Below, in pieces: positions 1 through 5,633 of a stretch of DNA of 5,807 nt; positions within the stretch are counted from its first letter, which is position 1, and every line of letters starts with the position of its first letter. The notes under the pieces are model-generated. The model did not search any database and was not told where the DNA came from. It worked only from the letters and a program-made list of their open reading frames with translations. The DNA is taken from NCBI GenBank assembly GCA_015657735.1, contig SSSX01000041.1:1-5807 (forward strand), written 5' to 3'. The stretch comes from Zoogloeaceae bacterium (GTDB lineage Bacteria > Pseudomonadota > Gammaproteobacteria > Burkholderiales > Rhodocyclaceae). Both the position numbers and the translations under genes were made by a program.

Positions 1-185
1 CCTTCGCCGGTCAGGCTGATGCGGCGCGTCGTCCGGTTGAGCAGGCGCACGCCGAGGCGCTCCTCGAGCTGCGACAGGCGGCGGGAGACCGCCGGCGGGG
101 TCAGGTTCAGTTCCCGCGCGGTCGCCGCGAGACTCCCCTGTTTGACCAGCAGGCAGAAAAAAGCCAGTTCGGTATCGGCGTTCAT
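1..185 (-). CDS. LysR-type transcriptional regulator, N-terminal part (truncated by window edge)
   Basis: This is the DNA-binding end of a LysR-family regulator, read on the minus strand from an ATG at 185-183. The 61 complete codons begin MNADTELAFFCLLVKQGSLA. They show the family's winged helix-turn-helix: a first helix, the GSLAATARELN turn (residues 17-27), the recognition helix around TPPAVSRRLSQLEERLG (29-45), and the wing RLLNRTTRRISLTGEG. The effector-binding domain lies outside the window. The gene is divergent from a permease and tartrate dehydratase operon, the same arrangement as ttdR next to ttdAB in E. coli. I therefore infer that it regulates that operon in response to tartrate or a related acid, but the ligand cannot be read from this fragment. 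No clear Shine-Dalgarno sequence precedes the ATG. The start fits because LysR proteins usually have only a few residues before the first helix. The family call is secure and the specific role is inferred. Confidence 0.93.
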   Translation of the reverse strand, partial: MNADTELAFFCLLVKQGSLAATARELNLTPPAVSRRLSQLEERLGVRLLNRTTRRISLTGE

Positions 186-203
186 TGGTAAGTTTTTTGC
201 ACT

Positions 204-222
204 GATGTATTAACTATACGTC
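204..222. promoter_or_regulatory. Imperfect palindrome, candidate LysR-type operator
   Basis: The 19 bases read GATGTAT-TAACT-ATACGTC. The arms pair as GA.GTAT with ATAC.TC, with one mismatch in each arm and a 5-base centre. The site contains a T-N11-A spacing (T206 to A218), the loose consensus of LysR-family boxes. It is located between the divergent regulator and permease genes and overlaps the predicted -10 box of the regulator. Binding by the adjacent LysR protein is inferred. Short AT-rich palindromes can also arise by chance. Confidence 0.42.
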
Positions 223-240
223 GATTCATATTTTTTCCAA
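213..240 (-). promoter_or_regulatory. Candidate sigma70-type promoter for the LysR gene
   Basis: On the minus strand, TTGGAA (240-235) is followed after 16 bases by TATAGT (218-213). These match the -35 and -10 consensus at 4 of 6 and 5 of 6 positions. Transcription would start near 205, leaving a leader of about 20 bases before the ATG at 185. The stretch is markedly AT-rich (39 of 55 bases at 186-240) in an otherwise GC-rich window. The -10 box lies inside the palindrome at 204-222, which would suit autorepression. The prediction rests on motif matching only. Confidence 0.42.
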
Positions 241-291
241 CAGTTCTAACCTCCGTTCCACGCTACGACCCCGACCGGGAGAGCGCATAAC

Positions 292-299
292 GAGAGGAG
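292..299 (+). promoter_or_regulatory. Ribosome binding site fixing the GTG start of the permease
   Basis: GAGAGGAG ends 7 bases before the GTG at 307. It is the only strong purine-rich Shine-Dalgarno match in the leader. It supports the GTG start over the internal ATG at residue 22, which would remove most of the first membrane helix. Confidence 0.75.
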
Positions 300-306
300 A
301 CACCAA

Positions 307-1611
307 GTGGAACTGGATATCGAAAAACGCACCTTGCGGCGGATCAGCTGGCGCATCGTGCCCTTCATCATGTTGCTGTATTTCGTCGCCTACATCGACC
401 GGGTCAACATCGGCTTCGCCGCGCTGACCATGAAGGAAGATCTGGGCTTCACCGCGTCGATCCTCGGCTTCGGCGCCGGCATCTTCTTCTGGGGCTACTT
501 CCTGTGCGAGGTGCCCTCCAACATCGTCCTGCACAAGGTCGGGGCCCGCCTGTGGATCGCCCGGGTGATGGTCACCTGGGGAATCATCTCGGGCGGCATG
601 GCCTTCATCGAAGGGCCGACCAGCTTCTACGTGATGCGCTTCCTGCTCGGCGCCGCCGAGGCCGGTTTCTTCCCCGGCATCATCCTGTATCTGAGCTACT
701 GGTTCCCGGCCCGTCACCGCGCCGGCGTGACCGCGCTGTTCATGGCGGCGGCGCCGATCTCCACCGCGCTGGGCTCGCCGGTTTCGGCGGCGCTGCTCGA
801 GATGAACGGCGTGATGGGCATGGCGGGCTGGCAGTGGATGTTCCTCCTCGAAGCCATTCCGGCCCTGATCCTCGGCGTGGTGGTGTTCTTCTACATGACC
901 GACCGTCCCGAACTGGCGACGTGGCTGCAGGACGACGAGCGCACCTGGCTGGTCAACACCATGAACGACGAGAACGCCCGCAAGGCCGGCAGCGCCAAGC
1001 ACGGCGTCCTGAGCGGCCTCGCCAATCCCCGCGTGCTGGCGCTGGCGACGATCTACTTCGGCACCTCGGCCGGGCTGTACACCCTCGGCATCTGGGCGCC
1101 ACAGATCATCAAGCAGCTCGGCGTGTCGTCGATGACCGTCGGCTTCCTCAACGCGATTCCGCCGGTCGTGTCGATCGTCGCGATGGTCTGGTGGTCGCGC
1201 CATTCCGACCGTACCGGCGAGCGCACCTGGCACGTCATCCTGGCCTGCCTGGCCGCCTCGATCGGCCTCATCGTCGCCGCCGGCGCCAACAGCATCGTCG
1301 GCCTGATCGCCGCGCTGACCCTCGTCAATGTCGGCATCAGCTGCGCCAAGCCGCCGCTGTGGAGCATGCCGACGATGTTCCTGTCCGGCGCCGCGGCCGC
1401 CACCGGCATCGCCACCATCAACTCGATCGGCAATCTCGGCGGCTTTGCCGGCCCGGCGATGATCGGCTGGATCAAGGATCAGACCGGCAGCTTCACCGGC
1501 GGACTCTACTTCGTCGCCGGTCTGCTCGTGCTCTCCGCCGTGCTGACCCTGCTGCTGGCGCGTTCCCAGCGCCCGACCGATGTGGCGGCCACCGAAGCGG
1601 CGGCCCACTGA
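307..1611 (+). CDS. MFS transporter, anion:cation symporter (ACS) family, probable tartrate/dicarboxylate permease
   Basis: This 434-residue inner-membrane carrier has the usual length and 12-helix pattern of the Major Facilitator Superfamily. It has family marks of the anion:cation symporter group, which includes the tartrate carrier TtuB, phthalate carriers and hexuronate carriers. Helix 1 (about 16-38) ends in AYIDRVNIGFA, and GYFLCEVPSN (63-72) lies in helix 2. The loop KVGARLWIAR (77-86) follows, then RFLLGAAEAGFFPG (111-124), the typical ACS signature, and GWQWMFLLE (174-182). A hydrophilic central loop (about 200-240) splits the two six-helix halves, and SDRTGER (300-306) is the equivalent loop of the second half. 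The GTG start is supported by a good ribosome binding site. It is the first gene of the likely operon, with ttdA beginning 41 bases after its stop, so import of tartrate by proton symport is the natural inference. The ACS family also moves other carboxylates, so the exact substrate is not proven. E. coli uses the unrelated carrier TtdT in the matching role. Confidence 0.9.
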   Translation: MELDIEKRTLRRISWRIVPFIMLLYFVAYIDRVNIGFAALTMKEDLGFTASILGFGAGIFFWGYFLCEVPSNIVLHKVGARLWIARVMVTWGIISGGMAFIEGPTSFYVMRFLLGAAEAGFFPGIILYLSYWFPARHRAGVTALFMAAAPISTALGSPVSAALLEMNGVMGMAGWQWMFLLEAIPALILGVVVFFYMTDRPELATWLQDDERTWLVNTMNDENARKAGSAKHGVLSGLANPRVLALATIYFGTSAGLYTLGIWAPQIIKQLGVSSMTVGFLNAIPPVVSIVAMVWWSRHSDRTGERTWHVILACLAASIGLIVAAGANSIVGLIAALTLVNVGISCAKPPLWSMPTMFLSGAAAATGIATINSIGNLGGFAGPAMIGWIKDQTGSFTGGLYFVAGLLVLSAVLTLLLARSQRPTDVAATEAAAH

Positions 1612-1652
1612 AACCGACCCCCACCCCCAACACACACTCAGAGGAGCACAAC

Positions 1653-2552
1653 ATGGACAAGGAAGCTGCCGTTCAGTCGCTGACCGACACCATGGCCAGA
1701 TTCACGGCCTACATCGGCAAGCGTCTGCCGAAGGATGTGAAGGCCAAGCTGGCCGACCTGCGCACGATGGAAACCAACCCGCTCGCCAAGTCGATCTACG
1801 ATTCGATGGCCGGCAACCAGGAGGCGGCCGACCGGCTCGACCGCCCGAGCTGCCAGGACACCGGCGTGATCCAGTATTTCGTCGAGGCCGGCGCCAACTT
1901 CCCGCTGCTCGGCGAACTCGAAGACATCCTCAAGGAAGCCACCGCCGGCGCCACCCGGCTCGGCCCGCTGCGCCACAACGCGGTGGAAACCTTCGACGAG
2001 AAGAACACCGGCACCAACACCGGCACGCAGATTCCGTGGCTGGACTGGCGCATCGTGCCGGCACAGGACAGCTGCACCATCGACGTCTACATGGCCGGCG
2101 GCGGGTGCACGCTGCCGGGCGCCGCCAAGGTGCTGATGCCGGGCCAGGGCTACGAGGGCGTCGCCGAGTTCGTGATGGATGTGATCACCGAGCGCGGCGT
2201 CAATGCCTGCCCGCCGCTGCTGGTCGGCGTCGGCGTATCGACCTCGGTCGAGACCGCCGCGCGGCTTTCCAAGCTGGCGATCCTGCGTCCGGTCGATTCG
2301 AAGAGCGCCAACCCGCGCGCCGCGCTGATGGAAGAACTGCTCGAGCAGGGCCTCAACGAAATCGGCATCGGCCCGCAGGGCCTGACCGGCAACAACAGCG
2401 TGATGGGCGTCAACATCGAGTCGTCGGCGCGCCATCCCTCGACCATCGGCGTCGCCGTCAATACCGGCTGCTGGGCCCATCGCCGCGGCAAGATCCGCAT
2501 CAACGCCGACATGTCCTACGACATCCTGTCCCACGAAGGAGTGGTGCTGTGA
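1653..2552 (+). CDS. ttdA: L(+)-tartrate dehydratase, alpha subunit
   Basis: This is the Fe-S cluster subunit of L(+)-tartrate dehydratase, which removes water from L-tartrate to give oxaloacetate in the cytoplasm. The 299 residues align closely with my recollection of E. coli TtdA (303 residues), including LRHNAVE, VYMAGGGCTLPG, KVLMPGQGYEGV, NACPPLLVGVG and ARHPSTIGVAV. Three cysteines expected to bind the [4Fe-4S] cluster are at C67 (PSCQDTG), C186 (NACPP) and C273 (TGCWAHRRG), with the same spacing as in TtdA. By analogy with class I fumarases, R107, D69 and H261 occupy the expected active-site positions. The start ATG has GAGGAG 6 bases upstream. The stop overlaps the ttdB start by 4 bases, which suggests coupled translation of the two subunits. 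Related two-subunit fumarases share the fold, but the detailed similarity and the permease and LysR neighbours favour tartrate. Clustered cysteine ligands imply oxygen sensitivity. Confidence 0.93.
   Translation: MDKEAAVQSLTDTMARFTAYIGKRLPKDVKAKLADLRTMETNPLAKSIYDSMAGNQEAADRLDRPSCQDTGVIQYFVEAGANFPLLGELEDILKEATAGATRLGPLRHNAVETFDEKNTGTNTGTQIPWLDWRIVPAQDSCTIDVYMAGGGCTLPGAAKVLMPGQGYEGVAEFVMDVITERGVNACPPLLVGVGVSTSVETAARLSKLAILRPVDSKSANPRAALMEELLEQGLNEIGIGPQGLTGNNSVMGVNIESSARHPSTIGVAVNTGCWAHRRGKIRINADMSYDILSHEGVVL
2535..2541 (+). promoter_or_regulatory. Ribosome binding site of ttdB, inside the end of ttdA
   Basis: GAAGGAG ends 7 bases before the GTG at 2549 and lies within the last codons of ttdA. 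It fixes the ttdB start at the GTG that overlaps the ttdA stop, giving the protein start KKILTTPIK known from TtdB. Confidence 0.75.
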
Positions 2553-3157
2553 AAAAGATTCTGACTACCCCCATCAAGGACGAAGACCTCGAAAGCCTCA
2601 ACGTCGGCGACGTCGTCTATCTGACCGGCCGCCTCGTCACCTGCCGCGACGTGGCGCACCGCCGCCTGATCGAACAGGGCCGCGAACTGCCGGTGAATCT
2701 CGAAGGCGGCGCGATCTTCCACGCCGGCCCGATCGTCCGCAGGAAGGACGACGGCAGCTTCGAGATGGTGTCGATCGGCCCGACCACCAGCATGCGGATG
2801 GAGAAGTTCGAGCGTGAATTCATCAAGCAGACCGGCGTCAAGCTGATCGTCGGCAAAGGCGGCATGGGGCCCGAAACCGCCGCCGGCTGTCAGGAGAACA
2901 AGGCCGTGCATGCGATCTTCCCGGGCGGCTGCGCGGTGCTGGCGGCGACCCAGGTCGAGGAGATCGAAGGCGCCGAATGGCAGGATCTGGGCATGCCGGA
3001 AACCCTGTGGATCAACCGCGTCAAGGAATTCGGGCCGCTGATCATCTCGATCGACACCAAGGGCAACAACCTGATTTCGCAGAACAAGGCCGGCTTCAAC
3101 GAAAAGAAGAAGCCGGTCCTCGAACGGATCAGCAAAGAGCTCAGCTTCATCAAATAA
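2549..3157 (+). CDS. ttdB: L(+)-tartrate dehydratase, beta subunit
   Basis: This is the small subunit of the tartrate dehydratase, equivalent to the C-terminal swivelling domain of class I fumarases. It completes the active site at the interface with TtdA. The 202 residues (E. coli TtdB has 201) begin KKILTTPIK and carry LTGRLVTCRDVAHRRL (25-40), IFHAGPIV (56-63), GPTTSMRM (77-84), VGKGGMGPET (101-110), FPGGCAVLAATQVEEIE (124-140) and KEFGPLIISIDTKGNNLI (159-176). R33, T79, R83 and K103 fall where the substrate-contacting Arg, Thr, Arg and catalytic Lys are found in the Leishmania class I fumarase, as I recall that structure. Translation starts at GTG, sharing GTGA with the ttdA stop, which suits 1:1 subunit production. 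A REP doublet begins 17 bases after the stop codon, so transcript beyond ttdB may be processed or reduced. Identity is close to certain at family level, and tartrate specificity is inferred from similarity and context. Confidence 0.93.
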   Translation: MKKILTTPIKDEDLESLNVGDVVYLTGRLVTCRDVAHRRLIEQGRELPVNLEGGAIFHAGPIVRRKDDGSFEMVSIGPTTSMRMEKFEREFIKQTGVKLIVGKGGMGPETAAGCQENKAVHAIFPGGCAVLAATQVEEIEGAEWQDLGMPETLWINRVKEFGPLIISIDTKGNNLISQNKAGFNEKKKPVLERISKELSFIK

Positions 3158-3175
3158 GCGCCCTTGCGGGAGCTT

Positions 3176-3197
3176 GTAGGGGCGACTTCAGTCGCCC
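3176..3197 (+). repeat. Left REP unit, GTAG plus 8-bp hairpin
   Basis: GTAG (3176-3179) precedes the stem GGGCGACT (3180-3187), the loop TC, and the stem AGTCGCCC (3190-3197). The pairing is perfect. The unit points rightward, toward maeB. Confidence 0.8.
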
Positions 3198-3238
3198 GCC
3201 GAGGAAAAACAAGGGACGAACCCTGATTGGCCGGCGGT

Positions 3239-3260
3239 GGGCGACTGAAGTCGCCCCTAC
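3239..3260 (-). repeat. Right REP unit, inverted, GTAG plus 8-bp hairpin
   Basis: On the minus strand GTAG (3260-3257) precedes the same hairpin (stems 3256-3249 and 3246-3239, loop between). The two units share 23 identical bases, which points to recent insertion as one element or to selection on the paired form. Confidence 0.8.
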
Positions 3261-3303
3261 AGATTCAACCGCCACACCGCACACCATCCAGCAGGAGACA
3301 ACC

Positions 3304-5595
3304 ATGGATTCACGGCAGCTCCGCGAAGCCGCGCTCTACTATCACCGCCATCCCCGGCCGGGCAAGATCGCCGTCACCCCGATCAAGCAGCTCACCAACC
3401 AGTACGATCTGGCGCTGGCCTATTCGCCGGGCGTCGCCTGCGCCTGCGACGAAATCGTCGCCGATCCGGCCGAAGCCAGCACGCTCACCGCGCGGGCCAA
3501 TCTGGTTGGCGTGATCACCAACGGCACCGCGGTGCTGGGCCTCGGCAACATCGGCGCGCTGGCCGCCAAGCCGGTGATGGAAGGCAAGGGCGTGCTGTTC
3601 AAGAAGTTTGCCAACATCGATGTCTTCGATCTGGAAATCGACGAACGCGACCCCGACAAGCTGATCGACACCATCGCCTCGCTCGAACCAACCTTCGGCG
3701 GCATCAATCTCGAAGACATCAAGGCGCCCGAATGCTTCTACATCGAGAAGAAGCTGCGCGAGCGCATGAAGATTCCGGTATTCCACGACGACCAGCACGG
3801 CACCGCGATCGTCGTCGGCGCGGCGATCCTCAACGCCCTGCATCTGATCGGCAAGGATCTGCAGACCGTCAAGATCGTCACCTCCGGCGCCGGCGCCGCG
3901 GCGCTGGCCTGCCTCGATCTGCTGGTGATGCTCGGCGCGCCGGTCGCCAACATCTGGGTCACCGACATCCACGGCGTCGTCTATCAGGGCCGTGTCGACG
4001 ACATGGACGAGATCAAGGCGCGCTACGCCAAGCCCACCGACGCACGCACGCTTGCCGAGGTGATCGACGGCGCCGACGTGTTCCTCGGCCTCTCGGCCGG
4101 CGGGGTGCTGAAGCCAGCGATGGTCGCGCGGATGGCGCCGCGCCCGGTGATCATGGCGCTGGCCAACCCGACCCCGGAAATCCTGCCCGAGGCGGTCAAG
4201 GCGGTGCGCGACGACGCGATCATCTGCACCGGCCGTTCGGATTACCCGAACCAGGTCAACAACGTGCTGTGCTTTCCCTTCATCTTCCGCGGCGCGCTCG
4301 ATGTGGGCGCCACCACCATCACCGAGGAGATGAAGATGGCCGCGGTGAAGGCCATCGCCGAACTGGCGCGCGCCGAACAGTCGGATGTCGTCGCCTCGGC
4401 TTACGGCGAGAAGGTGTCCGGCTTCGGCCCGGAATACCTGATCCCCAAACCCTTCGACCCGCGCCTGATCGTCAGGATCGCTCCGGCGGTGGCCCGCGCC
4501 GGCATCGATTCCGGCGTCGCCACGCGGCCGATCGGCGACTGGGACGCCTATCAGCAGGGGCTCACCGAGTTCGTCTACCACTCCGGCCTGATCATGCGTC
4601 CGGTGTTCTCGCAGGCCCGGCTGGCGCCCAAGCGGATCGTCTTTGCCGAAGGCGAGGACGAACGCGTGCTGCGCGCGGTGCAGGTGGTCGCCGACGAGGG
4701 CATCGCGCGGCCGATCCTGATCGGCCGCCACGCCGAAATCCGGCGCCGCATCGAAACGGCCGGCCTGCGCATCCGCGAAGGCATCGACTACGAAGTGGTG
4801 CAGCCCGGCCACGGCGCATTCTTCGACGCACACTGCGAAACCTTCTGGCAGACCTATCACCGCCTCACCGAGCGCAAGGGCGTGTCGCCGGATTATGCGC
4901 GCCGCGAAATCCGCCGCCGGGCGACCCTGTTCGGCGCCCTGATGGTGCATCTCGGCCACGCCGACGGCCTGATCTGCGGCACCTCCGGCCGTCACGAAGC
5001 GCACCGCGAATATGTGCAGGCGGTGATCGGCACGCAGGCCGGCCTCGACCGCTATTACGCGATCAACCTGCTGCTGCTGCCGGGCCGCACGGTATTCATC
5101 GGCGACACCTACGTCAATTACGACCCGAGCACCGCGCAGCTCGCCGACATGACGCTGCTGGCGGCCGAGGAGATCCGCAATTTCGGCATCACGCCCAAGG
5201 TGGCGCTGCTGTCACATTCCACCTTCGGCACCGCCGACACGCCGACCGCGCAGAAAATGCGCGCGGTGCTGGCCGAACTGCAGCGCCGCGCCCCCGCGCT
5301 GGAAGTCGAAGGCGAGATGCACGGCGACGCGGCCCTCGACGAGACGATACGGGCCAGGGTCTTTCCCAACTCGCGCCTCAGCGGTCAGGCCAACCTGCTG
5401 ATCATGCCGACCCTCGACGCCGCCAACATCTCCTTCAACCTGCTGAAGGTCGCCGCCGGCGACAATCTGACGGTCGGCCCGATCCTGCTCGGCGCCGCCA
5501 AGCCGGCCAACATCCTGACGCCGACCGCAACGGTGCGGCGGATCGTCAACATGACGGCGCTGACCGTCGTCGAGGGATGCAACCGACGGCCGTGA
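3304..5595 (+). CDS. maeB: NADP-dependent malic enzyme with C-terminal phosphotransacetylase-like domain
   Basis: This cytoplasmic enzyme oxidatively decarboxylates malate to pyruvate and CO2, making NADPH (or NADH). At 763 residues it matches the long MaeB form, in which a malic enzyme (about 1-425) is fused to a phosphotransacetylase-like domain (about 440-763). Malic enzyme marks are AYSPGVA (39-45, with the catalytic Tyr40), EGKGVLFK with Lys95, the metal and substrate motif FHDDQHGTA (160-168), the dinucleotide-binding GAGAAA (195-200), and ALANPTPE (285-292). The second domain has FAEGEDERVLRA (447-458), GHADGLICG (551-559), SHSTFGTAD (637-645) and SGQANLLIMPTLDAANI (693-709). In characterised MaeB proteins this domain is mainly regulatory, with acetyl-CoA as inhibitor. 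The ATG at 3304 has AGGAG 6 bases upstream and gives the normal MaeB N-terminus, although the reading frame stays open further upstream. It lies 146 bases after ttdB, beyond a REP doublet, so it may be an operon member or have its own promoter. Cofactor preference cannot be decided here. Confidence 0.95.
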   Translation: MDSRQLREAALYYHRHPRPGKIAVTPIKQLTNQYDLALAYSPGVACACDEIVADPAEASTLTARANLVGVITNGTAVLGLGNIGALAAKPVMEGKGVLFKKFANIDVFDLEIDERDPDKLIDTIASLEPTFGGINLEDIKAPECFYIEKKLRERMKIPVFHDDQHGTAIVVGAAILNALHLIGKDLQTVKIVTSGAGAAALACLDLLVMLGAPVANIWVTDIHGVVYQGRVDDMDEIKARYAKPTDARTLAEVIDGADVFLGLSAGGVLKPAMVARMAPRPVIMALANPTPEILPEAVKAVRDDAIICTGRSDYPNQVNNVLCFPFIFRGALDVGATTITEEMKMAAVKAIAELARAEQSDVVASAYGEKVSGFGPEYLIPKPFDPRLIVRIAPAVARAGIDSGVATRPIGDWDAYQQGLTEFVYHSGLIMRPVFSQARLAPKRIVFAEGEDERVLRAVQVVADEGIARPILIGRHAEIRRRIETAGLRIREGIDYEVVQPGHGAFFDAHCETFWQTYHRLTERKGVSPDYARREIRRRATLFGALMVHLGHADGLICGTSGRHEAHREYVQAVIGTQAGLDRYYAINLLLLPGRTVFIGDTYVNYDPSTAQLADMTLLAAEEIRNFGITPKVALLSHSTFGTADTPTAQKMRAVLAELQRRAPALEVEGEMHGDAALDETIRARVFPNSRLSGQANLLIMPTLDAANISFNLLKVAAGDNLTVGPILLGAAKPANILTPTATVRRIVNMTALTVVEGCNRRP

Positions 5596-5611
5596 TCCTC
5601 CGTCCGCGGCG

Positions 5612-5628
5612 GCCGGCGCGTCGCCGGC
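5612..5628. terminator. GC-rich hairpin between convergent genes, possible terminator
   Basis: GCCGGCG (5612-5618) pairs perfectly with CGCCGGC (5622-5628) around a 3-base loop, in the 38-base gap between the malic enzyme stop and the stop of the opposing gene. Its position suits a shared bidirectional terminator. Neither side has a T-tract, so intrinsic termination would be weak, and a GC-rich genome gives such stems by chance. Confidence 0.38.
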
Positions 5629-5633
5629 TCCGG

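Larger units (their letters stand above)
3175..3261. repeat. Inverted REP doublet (REPIN-like element) between ttdB and maeB
   Basis: Two exact 23-base copies, starting TGTAGGGGCGACTTCAGTCG, lie in opposite orientation at 3175-3197 and 3239-3261. Three further paired bases follow beyond one mismatch on the inner side. Each copy contains its own perfect 8-base-pair hairpin, GGGCGACT/AGTCGCCC, with a 2-base loop, preceded at its foot by GTAG. GTAG followed by a hairpin is the layout described for REP sequences moved by RAYT (REP-associated tyrosine transposase) proteins, and an inverted pair is a REPIN. The 41 bases between contain a small 4-base-pair hairpin (AGGG 3212-3215 with CCCT 3221-3224). 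No RAYT gene lies in the window, so the element would depend on one elsewhere. In RNA it could form two small hairpins or one long one. It has no U-tract, so it is not a standard terminator. It could stabilise the 3' end of the ttdAB message or lower maeB expression. Confidence 0.85.

Noticed and set aside
241..306. Possible plus-strand promoter for the permease
   Set aside because: CATAAC (286-291) resembles a -10 box, but there is no matching -35 element and it lies next to the ribosome binding site. I see no convincing plus-strand promoter.
226..1635. Long open frame of 469 codons on the minus strand, opposite the permease
   Set aside because: The translation is rich in Gly, Ala, Arg, His, Asp and Gln with no domain pattern, as expected for the antisense of a GC-rich gene. 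The plus strand encodes a clear MFS protein.
504..1652. Upstream extension of the ttdA reading frame into the permease gene
   Set aside because: The translation is Arg-rich shadow sequence. ttdA starts at the ATG at 1653, with GAGGAG 6 bases upstream and the expected TtdA N-terminus.
3158..3173. Weak hairpin GCGCCC-TTGC-GGGAGC just after the ttdB stop
   Set aside because: It has six pairs with one internal mismatch and no T-tract, within chance expectation for this base composition.
3175..3261. REP pair read as a CRISPR fragment or an intrinsic terminator
   Set aside because: There are only two copies, in opposite orientation, with no spacer series, so it is not CRISPR. There is no U-tract after either hairpin, so standard intrinsic termination is not supported.
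2977..3303. Upstream extension of the malic enzyme reading frame
   Set aside because: This stretch overlaps ttdB and the REP doublet out of frame with known proteins. The ATG at 3304 has a good ribosome binding site and gives the standard MaeB N-terminus.
3310..5004. Long open frame of 564 codons on the minus strand, opposite the malic enzyme gene
   Set aside because: It has the same low-complexity antisense composition, and the opposite strand carries an unmistakable MaeB. There is no independent start signal.
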